Shown piece by piece: positions 1 through 6,897 of a DNA stretch of 13,846 nucleotides (positions are counted from its first letter, which is position 1; every line of letters starts with the position of its first letter). A model generated the notes under the pieces. It had not been told where the DNA came from, did no database searches, and saw only the letters and a program-made list of their open reading frames with translations. The DNA is from an uncultured Clostridia bacterium. Its GTDB lineage: Bacteria; Bacillota; Clostridia; Oscillospirales; CAG-382. The stretch is taken from the NCBI GenBank assembly GCA_947305675.1, contig CAMZED010000034.1, forward strand, positions 1 to 13,846, read 5' to 3'. Position numbers and translations under genes: made by a program.

Positions 1-1
1 A

Positions 2-835
2 GCCTCGCTGTTGAGAATAAGCGAACTGCTCGATTCCAAACCCGACGTCGCCGACCGCGAAGGCGTAAAGGATCCCGGCGCGCTCAAAGGCAATATCGAG
101 TTCCGCAATCTCACCTTCCGCTATCCCGGTACCGAATACGACGTTCTTTCGAACGTTTCTTTCAGCATAAAAGCCGGCGAAAGCGTAGGCATCGTCGGCA
201 AGACGGGTTCGGGTAAGACGACGTTGGTCGATCTTATACTTCGCACGTATAACGTACCCGACAACACGCTTTTTGTCGACGGATACGACGTTAACGATAT
301 CACCATCGAAAGCGTGCGCCGCAACGCCGCTTACGTCCCGCAGGATAACTTTCTGTTCAGCGACACGATCGAAAACAACATCGCTTTCGCTTCCGACGCG
401 GGCGATTTTTCGGCGGTCGAGCAAGCCGCGCGTTTTTCCGACGTTCACGATAACATAGTCGAGTTCACCAACGGCTATCAGACGGTGCTCGGCGAACGCG
501 GCGTTACCGTTTCCGGCGGGCAGAAGCAGCGTATATCGATCGCCCGGGCGATAATGAAAGACGCGCCGATCCTTATACTCGACGATTCGGTTTCGGCTGT
601 CGACGTTAAGACCGAAAAGACTATCCTTTCCAACCTGCGCTCGCTCAGATCCGGCAAGACGACGATACTCATCGCTCACCGCATTACGACAATAGAGAGT
701 ATGGATAAGATCGTTTTCATCGAAAACGGCACGGTGATCGCCGTCGGACCGCATAAAGAACTTTATGAAACCTGCCCCGCTTACCGCAATATGGTCGACC
801 TGCAAAAGCTCGACGACCTGGAATCGGGACGCTGA
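2..835 (+). CDS. ABC exporter half-transporter, C-terminal part with a degenerate NBD (5' end outside window)
   Basis: The reading frame is open from base 2, so the gene begins upstream; a TTG at 11 is internal, not a start. What remains is the linker after the last membrane helix (ASLLRISELLDSKPDV, typical of type IV ABC exporters) and the whole nucleotide-binding domain. Visible motifs are Walker A GKTGSGKTT (197-223), Q-loop PQDNFLF, signature VSGGQKQR (about 508-531), Walker B ILILDDSVSAVD (from about 569) and H-loop AHRITT. The residue after the Walker B aspartate is Asp, not the catalytic Glu. This is characteristic of the degenerate subunit of heterodimeric exporters such as TM287/288, BmrCD and LmrCD. 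The next gene, 21 nt downstream, supplies the complementary consensus Walker B, so the two very probably form one membrane exporter that uses ATP. The substrate cannot be told; drug, lipid or peptide are all possible. The membrane domain is not in view. Confidence 0.93.
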   Translation, partial: ASLLRISELLDSKPDVADREGVKDPGALKGNIEFRNLTFRYPGTEYDVLSNVSFSIKAGESVGIVGKTGSGKTTLVDLILRTYNVPDNTLFVDGYDVNDITIESVRRNAAYVPQDNFLFSDTIENNIAFASDAGDFSAVEQAARFSDVHDNIVEFTNGYQTVLGERGVTVSGGQKQRISIARAIMKDAPILILDDSVSAVDVKTEKTILSNLRSLRSGKTTILIAHRITTIESMDKIVFIENGTVIAVGPHKELYETCPAYRNMVDLQKLDDLESGR

Positions 836-856
836 AGCGAAAGGGGAGTTGTCAAG

Positions 857-2752
857 ATGTATGAATTTTTCCCTTTGATCGTAGTCGGAGCGGTTGTCGG
901 CGTTTTGTCGATAGTTTTTCTCGTCGCTTATCTTTCGATAAAAGACAAAAAAGAAGCCATCGGGTTTGACCGGAATATGAAAGATTCCGAGATAACCAAA
1001 AGACTTCTGAAATACGCCCGCCCGCATCTGAAGAGCTTTATACTCGTTTTGCTGCTTATGATCTTCTCGATCGCTTACGATATAGTTTCTCCGCTCATCG
1101 TCGGCAATATCGAAGAGATGATCAAATCCGATTTTCCGCTTTCAAAACTGTTCGTTTACGTCGGCGTTTACGCCGGAATACTTATCGTATCGCAGATCTG
1201 CTCATATTTTCAGGCGATAATATTGCAAAAAACCGGGCAAAAGATCCTTTCCGCGATCCGCGAAGATCTGTTCAGGCACATCGAAAGCCTCTCGCACGAG
1301 CAGCTTAACGGGATGCCCGTCGGCAAACTTGTCACCCGCGTCACAAACGATACCAACGCGATATCGATGATGTTCACGAATATCATCGTAAACCTTTTGA
1401 AGAATGCGTTTATAATAGTCGGAGTGCTCGCGGCAATGCTCCTGCTGAACTATTTGTTCACGCTTATGATACTTTGCTTTGTGCCGTTTATCGTTCTTTT
1501 TACGGTCATATTCCGCAAATTCTCTCGCAAGGCATATCGCAAAGTCAAAGACGGCACGACAGATATAAATACCTTTTTGTCTGAGAACCTTTCGGGTATG
1601 AAGATCATTCAGATTTTCAACCGCGAGCGTTATAAACAATCGGAGTTCGAGGCCAAGAACAAGTCGCTCGGCAAAGCGAAGCGCGCTCAGATATTCACGT
1701 TCGGCATATTCCGCCCGGTCGTCTATATGCTTTATATATCGTCGGTGCTTTGCCTGCTTTATCTCGGCGGCAGAGGTTATATAAACGATATCGCGTTTCT
1801 CGGACAGTCGATCACAAGCGGTACGGTCGTCACGTTTTATATGTACATATCAAAGTTTTTCAACCCGATCCAAAGCCTTGCCGAACAGTTCAACTGGCTT
1901 CAGTCGGCGTTTGCTTCCGCCGAAAAGATCTTTACTGTGTTCGATATCAAGCCCGATGTAGTCGATACCGAAAACGCGCGTGAGATCGGATCCGTCCGCG
2001 GCGACATCGAGTTCCGCAACGTCTGGTTCGCATATGTGAAAGACGAATGGGTACTGCGTGACGTGTCCTTCAAAATCAAAGCCGGCGACACTGTCGCTTT
2101 TGTCGGCGCGACGGGTTCGGGAAAGACTACCATCCTTTCGCTGCTCTGCCGCAATTACGATATCCAGAAAGGCGAAATACTGGTCGACGGCATAAATATA
2201 AAAGATATAAAGATCTCGTCGCTCCGCAGCCATTTCGGCCAGATGCTTCAGGACGTGTTCCTCTTTTCCGGCACCGTAAGGTCGAATATTCTGCTGCATA
2301 AAGACGGCGTAAGCGATGAAGAAGTGATGGAAGCCTGCCGTTACGTCAACGCCGACAAGATCATTGAACGCCTTCCCAAAGGGCTCGACGAGGAAGTGCG
2401 CGAACGCGGGAACAATTTCTCGGCAGGACAGCGCCAGCTCATATCTTTTGCCAGAACGATAATTCACAAACCCGAGGTTATGATACTCGACGAGGCTACC
2501 GCCAATATCGATACCGAGACCGAGGTGCTTATACAGGATTCGCTTGAAAAGATGATGAAGATCGGAACACTGCTTATTGTCGCTCACCGGCTTTCCACCA
2601 TTCAGCACGCCGATAACATAATCTTTCTTTCCCACGGCGAAATAATCGAAGAGGGCACGCACGCCCAACTGCTCGAAAAGCAGGGCAGATATTTCGATCT
2701 GTATATGCTTCAGTATGAGCAAAACGAGATCAAGAACAATAAAGGAGTATAA
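857..2752 (+). CDS. ABC exporter half-transporter, catalytic subunit of a heterodimer (TMD-NBD fusion)
   Basis: A 631-residue permease-ATPase fusion. The start ATG has GGGGAG (843-848) 8 nt upstream. The membrane domain spans about residues 55-345 with hydrophobic segments near 60-80, 97-120, 175-200, 200-220, 280-305 and 320-335. The NBD has Walker A GATGSGKTT (417-425), Q-loop Gln465, signature FSAGQRQL (521-528), Walker B MILDEATANID with Asp545 and catalytic Glu546, and H-loop His578. The signature departs from LSGGQ. In heterodimers this altered signature pairs with the partner's defective Walker B, matching the upstream gene. One oddity is a hydrophobic stretch at residues 5-27 before the usual six helices, then a charged linker; it looks like an extra N-terminal helix or an uncleaved signal anchor and makes the protein slightly longer than the usual 570-600 residues. 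Family assignment is secure; substrate is unknown. Confidence 0.95.
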   Translation: MYEFFPLIVVGAVVGVLSIVFLVAYLSIKDKKEAIGFDRNMKDSEITKRLLKYARPHLKSFILVLLLMIFSIAYDIVSPLIVGNIEEMIKSDFPLSKLFVYVGVYAGILIVSQICSYFQAIILQKTGQKILSAIREDLFRHIESLSHEQLNGMPVGKLVTRVTNDTNAISMMFTNIIVNLLKNAFIIVGVLAAMLLLNYLFTLMILCFVPFIVLFTVIFRKFSRKAYRKVKDGTTDINTFLSENLSGMKIIQIFNRERYKQSEFEAKNKSLGKAKRAQIFTFGIFRPVVYMLYISSVLCLLYLGGRGYINDIAFLGQSITSGTVVTFYMYISKFFNPIQSLAEQFNWLQSAFASAEKIFTVFDIKPDVVDTENAREIGSVRGDIEFRNVWFAYVKDEWVLRDVSFKIKAGDTVAFVGATGSGKTTILSLLCRNYDIQKGEILVDGINIKDIKISSLRSHFGQMLQDVFLFSGTVRSNILLHKDGVSDEEVMEACRYVNADKIIERLPKGLDEEVRERGNNFSAGQRQLISFARTIIHKPEVMILDEATANIDTETEVLIQDSLEKMMKIGTLLIVAHRLSTIQHADNIIFLSHGEIIEEGTHAQLLEKQGRYFDLYMLQYEQNEIKNNKGV

Positions 2753-2754
2753 AC

Positions 2755-3618
2755 ATGAGTTCCAAAGTCTATTTTACCGATGAAGTTTCGCCGCTCGAGG
2801 TGCTTAAACTTTTGAAAACCGTCGAGAAAAAGCTTACCGGGAACGTGGCGGTAAAAGTCCATTCCGGCGAAGAGGGAAACCAGAACTTTATCCGCCCGGA
2901 TTTCTGGCGTCCCGCCGTTGAATACGTCGGCGGCACCGTAGTCGAGTGCAACACCGCGTATGACGGCGCCCGCAACGAGACCGCCAAGCATCTTAAAACG
3001 ATAAAAGAACACGGCTGGAACGAGTTTTTCGATTTTGATCTTATGGACGCCGAAGGCCCTGATCTCGTCATCGATTATCCAAACGGATTAAGGATCAAAA
3101 AAGATTACCTCGGAAAAAATATCGCAAAATACGATTCGATGCTCATACTTTCGCATTTTAAAGGCCATCCGATGGGCGGATTCGGCGGCGCGCTGAAACA
3201 GCTTTCAATAGGCTGCGCTTCGTCTTACGGCAAAGCGTATATCCACGGCGCGGGCGAACCCGAAAAGATATGGACCGCCGACCACGATTCTTTCCTTGAA
3301 TCGATGGCGGACGCGGCGGGCGCGGTCATCGATTATTTCAAAGGGAATATCGTTTATATAAACGTAATGAAGAATATGTCGGTGGATTGCGATTGCTGTG
3401 ATGTCGCCGAGGATCCCTGTATTGCCGATATCGGCATACTCGCGTCGACCGACCCCGTGGCGATCGACAAAGCCTGCCTCGACCTTGTTTATGCTTCGAA
3501 AGATCCCGGCAGAGATCATTTTATCGAACGCGTCGAATCGCGCAACGGCGTCCACACCGTCTATTCCGCCGAAAAACTCGGTTACGGCACGACCGATTAC
3601 GAACTTATAGAACTTTGA
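2755..3618 (+). CDS. DUF362 family protein
   Basis: A 287-residue protein beginning 2 nt after the ABC gene stop. AAAGGAG (2741-2747) lies inside the end of that gene, 7 nt before the ATG, so translation is probably coupled and the gene belongs to the exporter operon. The sequence has the general DUF362 pattern: an N-terminal VAVKVHSGEEGN segment, YDSMLILSHFKGHPMGGFGGALKQLSIGCAS near 126-156, and STDPVAIDKACLDLV near 231-245. There is no two-[4Fe-4S] ferredoxin module of the CxxCxxCxxxC kind that some DUF362 proteins carry. Four cysteines cluster at 212, 214, 215 and 222 (DCDCC then PC), with Cys154 and Cys241 elsewhere. This could bind a metal or iron-sulfur cluster, which is inference only. 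No signal peptide or membrane helix is visible, so it is probably cytoplasmic. The biochemical function of the family is poorly defined and I do not assign one. Confidence 0.85.
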   Translation: MSSKVYFTDEVSPLEVLKLLKTVEKKLTGNVAVKVHSGEEGNQNFIRPDFWRPAVEYVGGTVVECNTAYDGARNETAKHLKTIKEHGWNEFFDFDLMDAEGPDLVIDYPNGLRIKKDYLGKNIAKYDSMLILSHFKGHPMGGFGGALKQLSIGCASSYGKAYIHGAGEPEKIWTADHDSFLESMADAAGAVIDYFKGNIVYINVMKNMSVDCDCCDVAEDPCIADIGILASTDPVAIDKACLDLVYASKDPGRDHFIERVESRNGVHTVYSAEKLGYGTTDYELIEL

Positions 3619-3640
3619 GCAGACCGTAAAAAGAAAATAT

Positions 3641-3669
3641 TTGACATTCACGCCGTATGGTGTTAAAAT
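3641..3669 (+). promoter_or_regulatory. sigma-A-type promoter for dapAB
   Basis: TTGACA at 3641-3646 and TAAAAT at 3664-3669 are separated by 17 nt. They lie in the 89-nt gap after the DUF362 gene, about 40 nt before the dapA ATG. No terminator hairpin is visible upstream, so some read-through from the transporter genes is possible. Confidence 0.8.
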
Positions 3670-3707
3670 AATACGAATAAAGCATATCCGCACGGAGGAT
3701 ATTCGTT

Positions 3708-4607
3708 ATGTCTGTTAAAAAAACAATTTTTACCGGCGCCGCGACAGCACTGATCACCCCGTTCAAAGACGGCGAGGTCGATTATCCGGCGCTTGAGAAT
3801 ATACTTGAATTTCAGATCGCCGGCGGGATCGACGCGCTTGTTATATGCGGAACCACCGGCGAACCCGCCACGCTTGACGATGATGAACACCGCAAGGTAC
3901 TCGATTTTTGCATTCGCAAAGTCGACCGCCGAGTTCCCGTTATCGCCGGGACCGGGTCAAACAGCACTCAATATGCCGTCGAACTTACAAAATTCGCCGA
4001 GTCCGCCGGCGCCGACGCCGCTCTGCTGGTCACTCCTTATTACAACAAGTGTTCTCAGGCGGGGATCGTAAAACATTTCTGCACGGTCGCCGATTCGGTC
4101 GATATCCCCTGCGTGCTTTATAACGTGCCGTCCAGGACCGGGTTCTGCATCTCGCTCGAATCATACAAAGAGCTTTCCAAACACCCGAATATCGCGGCTG
4201 TCAAAGAGGCGAGCGGAAAGATCGAACTTATGCTGGAAGTGCTTGAATCCTGCGGCGACGGGCTGGATCTTTACGTCGGTGACGATCACCTTATCGTCCC
4301 GATCATGAGTATGGGCGCAAAAGGCGTTATTTCGGTCTTCTCCAACATAATGCCGGGCGAAACTTCGCGCATCGCACGGCTCTGTCTCGAGGGTGATTTT
4401 GCTTCCGCGGCAGAATTGCAGCTCAAATATTTAAGGCTTATGAACGCAATGTTCATGCAGGTAAATCCGATCCCCGTCAAGACCGCAATGGCAAAAATGG
4501 GGTATTGTCTTAACGAATTCAGAATGCCGCTGTGCCCGATGAGCGATGAAGAAAACGAAAAGCTCTATTCGCATATGCGCGAACACGGTTTGGGTCGCTC
4601 GCTATGA
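3708..4607 (+). CDS. dapA: 4-hydroxy-tetrahydrodipicolinate synthase
   Basis: A 299-residue cytoplasmic TIM-barrel aldolase that condenses pyruvate with aspartate semialdehyde, the first committed step to diaminopimelate and lysine. The Schiff-base lysine is Lys166 in AAVKEASG. The catalytic tyrosine is Tyr138 in YNVPSRT, followed by Arg143, which binds the substrate carboxylate. The GTTGE loop (48-52) and TPYYN (109-113) complete the active site. Length is normal for the family (about 290-300). The start has GGAGG (3694-3698) 9 nt upstream. The stop overlaps the dapB start by 4 nt. Related N-acetylneuraminate lyases share the fold, but the GTTGE and YNVPSRT blocks together with the adjacent dapB make DapA the clear choice. 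Confidence 0.97.
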   Translation: MSVKKTIFTGAATALITPFKDGEVDYPALENILEFQIAGGIDALVICGTTGEPATLDDDEHRKVLDFCIRKVDRRVPVIAGTGSNSTQYAVELTKFAESAGADAALLVTPYYNKCSQAGIVKHFCTVADSVDIPCVLYNVPSRTGFCISLESYKELSKHPNIAAVKEASGKIELMLEVLESCGDGLDLYVGDDHLIVPIMSMGAKGVISVFSNIMPGETSRIARLCLEGDFASAAELQLKYLRLMNAMFMQVNPIPVKTAMAKMGYCLNEFRMPLCPMSDEENEKLYSHMREHGLGRSL

Positions 4608-5371
4608 AAATAATCGTCAACGGCGCCTGCGGACGAATGGGCAAAGAACTCATCTCCGCGGCAAAATCAAATAATATCGAAATCGCCGCCTGCGTCGACG
4701 TTTGTTCTTGCGCAAACGGCGATCTGCCTTTTTACCGGAACCTCGCCTCGGTCGACGTAAAAGCCGACGTCCTTATCGATTTTTCAAACCACGTTTCGAT
4801 CAACGATATAAGCGCTTTCGTCGCTTCCAACCCGCTGCCCTGCGTTATCGCAAGCACCGGCCATACCGAAAGCGAGCTTGCGCTTATGCGCGCTATGGCG
4901 GAATCGGTCCCGGTGTTTTATTCCCGCAATATGTCGCTCGGGATAAACGTGCTGATCGATCTTTGCCGCTGCGCGGTAAAAGCCTTCGGCGGCGAATGCG
5001 ATATTGAAATAATCGAAAAACATCACAGAAACAAACTCGATTCTCCTTCCGGCACGGCTTTGATGATCGCCGAAGAACTTCTTCCGCTGCTTCCCGAGGG
5101 CGCTTCTTACGTTACCGACCGTTCCGACCGCCGCGCTGTCCGCCCCGCGAACGAGATCGGCATTTCTTCGGTGAGATGCGGCGCGATATTTGGCGAGCAC
5201 GAGGTGATCATTTCCCACGGAGCCGAATATCTCACGCTTAAACACACCGCCGGCAGCCGCGCCCTGTTTGCCGAAGGGGCGCTGTCCGCCGCCGATTACG
5301 TCATGGCTAAGGCACCCGGGATGTATTCGATGAAAGACCTTTTGTCCGAAAAATCCGCACTTCAAAACTAA
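4604..5371 (+). CDS. dapB: 4-hydroxy-tetrahydrodipicolinate reductase
   Basis: A 255-residue reductase that takes the DapA product to tetrahydrodipicolinate with NADH or NADPH. The N-terminal Rossmann motif is GACGRMGKE (7-15). The substrate and catalytic block is EKHHRNKLDSPSGTA (138-152), with the family's His pair at 140-141, Lys144 and the PSGTA loop. ASTGH (83-87) and the C-terminal LKHTAGSRALFAEGAL are also typical. The length is slightly short against about 265-270 residues, as in many Bacillota. The ATG overlaps the dapA stop (ATGA), and no convincing ribosome binding site precedes it, so translation probably depends on coupling to dapA. Confidence 0.96.
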   Translation: MKIIVNGACGRMGKELISAAKSNNIEIAACVDVCSCANGDLPFYRNLASVDVKADVLIDFSNHVSINDISAFVASNPLPCVIASTGHTESELALMRAMAESVPVFYSRNMSLGINVLIDLCRCAVKAFGGECDIEIIEKHHRNKLDSPSGTALMIAEELLPLLPEGASYVTDRSDRRAVRPANEIGISSVRCGAIFGEHEVIISHGAEYLTLKHTAGSRALFAEGALSAADYVMAKAPGMYSMKDLLSEKSALQN

Positions 5372-5397
5372 TGCAACGAAAACTGCTAATTGTTGCA
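5372..5397. repeat. Inverted repeat TGCAAC-N14-GTTGCA just after dapB
   Basis: TGCAAC (5372-5377) starts immediately after the dapB stop and is mirrored by GTTGCA (5392-5397). The arms are only 6 bp and the loop 14 nt, so as RNA it is a weak hairpin. The same half-sites recur in the stem at 5441-5476. It may be half of an alternative RNA fold or a protein-binding dyad; neither is shown. Confidence 0.45.
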
Positions 5398-5440
5398 AAA
5401 AATTATCAGCTTCCGGCTTACTCAGCGTAAATAATGTAAT

Positions 5441-5477
5441 AAAAATGCAACTAAAAATAAAATTAGTTGCATTTTTT
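5441..5477 (+). terminator. AT-rich hairpin, probable terminator of dapAB
   Basis: A perfect 14-bp inverted repeat: the left arm 5441-5454 contains ATGCAACTAA, the right arm 5463-5476 contains TTAGTTGCAT, and the loop is 8 nt (5455-5462). The right arm runs into six Ts (5472-5477). The stem is AT-rich, so the terminator may be leaky. Because it ends 1 nt before the -35 hexamer of the citrate operon, the palindrome could equally be an operator, or both. Confidence 0.65.
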
Positions 5478-5478
5478 G

Positions 5479-5507
5479 TTGACATTTTGATTATAGGATA
5501 GTATAAT
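5479..5507 (+). promoter_or_regulatory. Consensus sigma-A-type promoter of the citrate operon
   Basis: TTGACA at 5479-5484 and TATAAT at 5502-5507 are separated by 17 nt, a perfect match to the consensus. The -35 directly abuts the 14-bp palindrome ending at 5476. A strong unregulated start would be expected from this match, so a repressor acting here is plausible. Confidence 0.88.
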
Positions 5508-5539
5508 GTCCGCATACTTGAACGAAAGGGCTGAAAACG

Positions 5540-6895
5540 ATGTCAGTAAAACTCAACATCGAAACGCTCGCCGAAGGACTTGTAAAGCGCTCCGTGTTCG
5601 ACGATTCGCTTTATAACAAATACGGCGTGAAGCGCGGTTTGCGCAATTCCGACGGTACCGGCGTTCCCGCCGGGATCACGCGCGTAAGCAACGTGCACGG
5701 CTATTATATCGACGAATACGCCCGCATCCCCTGCGAAGGCGAACTGTTTTACCGCGGGATAAGCGTTGCCGATATTGCCTCGGCCGCCGACAAACGCGAC
5801 GGCTTCGCTTACGAGGAGGCATCCTGGCTTCTGCTGTTCGGCTCACTTCCGACAGCTGATCAGCTCGAATATTATATGATGCTCACCGACGAATACCGTG
5901 AACTTCCCAAATCGTTTATCGAGGATATGATAATGCCCGCGCCGAGCCGCAACGTTATGAACAAGATCGCGCGCAGCATACTTGCGCTTTACAGTTACGA
6001 CGACGACCCCGAAAATGCCGCGGTTGAAAACGTTTTGCGTCAGTCTCTCGCGCTTATCGCAAGGATGCCGCTGATCGTCTCGGCGGCTTATCAGGTAAAA
6101 CGGCGCAGTTTCGATAACGAAACCTTTTTCCTTCACAGCCCGATCTGCGGGCTGACAATGGCGGAAACCATTCTTTCAATGCTACGCATTGACCGCAAAT
6201 ACACGCGCGAAGAAGCGCGATTGCTCGATAAATGCCTGCTTCTTCACGCCGAACACGGCGGCGGAAACAATTCCACCTTCGCGGTGAGAAGCCTTACGTC
6301 CTCCGGGACCGACACCTATTCAGCCATATCCGCCGGAGTTGGGGCGCTCAAAGGCCACCGACACGGCGGCGCCAACGTAAAAGTTATGGAAATGCTCGAC
6401 AGCATAAAAGAAAACGTCCGCGACTATAAGGACGATGAAGAAATAAGCGCTTATCTTAAAAAGATCCTCGCCGGTAACGCCGGCGACGGGAGCGGGCTCA
6501 TCTACGGTATGGGGCACGCGGTTTATACCTTAAGCGACCCACGCGCAAAGATACTCCGAGCCGCGGCTGAGGAGCATTGCGACCGGTTCGGTCTGCGCGG
6601 GGATTTCGAACTGCTCAGCGCGGTCGAGCGCCTTTCGCCGCGGCTTCTCGGCGACAAAATGCAGGAAGGTAACGCCATCTGCGCGAACGTCGACCTTTAT
6701 TCGGGGATCATCTACCGTATGCTTAATATTCCGCCTGAACTGTTTACACCTTTGTTTGCCATTGCAAGGATGTCGGGCTGGTGCGCTCACCGGCTTGAGG
6801 AGCTTATTACCTGCCGCCGGATTATGCGCCCGGCATACCGGCCTTTATTCGGTAAAGTGCCTTATACGGAATTAGAAAACAGAACGGAGGAATGA
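5540..6895 (+). CDS. gltA: Citrate synthase (GltA/CitZ fold)
   Basis: A 451-residue citrate synthase joining oxaloacetate and acetyl-CoA. Active-site blocks are all present: LLLHAEHGGGNNS (233-245), LKGHRHGGAN (270-279) with His275, GMGHAVYTLSDPRA (323-336) with His326, and ANVDLYSGIIYRML (382-395) with Asp385. The GHRHGGAN and GMGHAVY forms and an N-terminal extension of about 60 residues put it in the long Bacillota-type branch, not the short 370-residue Bacillus CitZ type. It is unrelated to the HMG-CoA-lyase-like Re-citrate synthases used by some clostridia. The start follows GAAAGGG (5524-5530) by 9 nt. It is first in an operon with aconitase and Icd, which argues against a 2-methylcitrate synthase role. 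The stop overlaps the next reading frame. Confidence 0.95.
   Translation: MSVKLNIETLAEGLVKRSVFDDSLYNKYGVKRGLRNSDGTGVPAGITRVSNVHGYYIDEYARIPCEGELFYRGISVADIASAADKRDGFAYEEASWLLLFGSLPTADQLEYYMMLTDEYRELPKSFIEDMIMPAPSRNVMNKIARSILALYSYDDDPENAAVENVLRQSLALIARMPLIVSAAYQVKRRSFDNETFFLHSPICGLTMAETILSMLRIDRKYTREEARLLDKCLLLHAEHGGGNNSTFAVRSLTSSGTDTYSAISAGVGALKGHRHGGANVKVMEMLDSIKENVRDYKDDEEISAYLKKILAGNAGDGSGLIYGMGHAVYTLSDPRAKILRAAAEEHCDRFGLRGDFELLSAVERLSPRLLGDKMQEGNAICANVDLYSGIIYRMLNIPPELFTPLFAIARMSGWCAHRLEELITCRRIMRPAYRPLFGKVPYTELENRTEE
6886..6890 (+). promoter_or_regulatory. Ribosome binding site deciding the aconitase start
   Basis: GGAGG at 6886-6890 lies within the last codons of gltA. It is only 1 nt from the ATG at 6892 but 7 nt from the in-frame ATG at 6898. 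The second ATG is therefore the likely initiator. Confidence 0.7.
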
Positions 6896-6897
6896 TT

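Noticed and set aside
11..13. TTG as the start of the first ABC gene
   Set aside because: The frame is open upstream to the window edge and encodes a typical exporter linker; no ribosome binding site precedes the TTG, so the gene is 5'-truncated by the window.
1850..2722. A 290-codon minus-strand open frame across the ABC transporter NBD
   Set aside because: Antisense shadow of a gene with intact Walker and signature motifs; no ribosome binding site or promoter of its own.
3708..4607. Alternative identity of dapA as N-acetylneuraminate lyase or another pyruvate aldolase
   Set aside because: The GTTGE and YNVPSRT blocks and the overlapping dapB make the lysine-pathway role much more likely.
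5540..6895. 2-methylcitrate synthase instead of citrate synthase
   Set aside because: The operon partners are aconitase and isocitrate dehydrogenase; no prpB/prpD genes are present.
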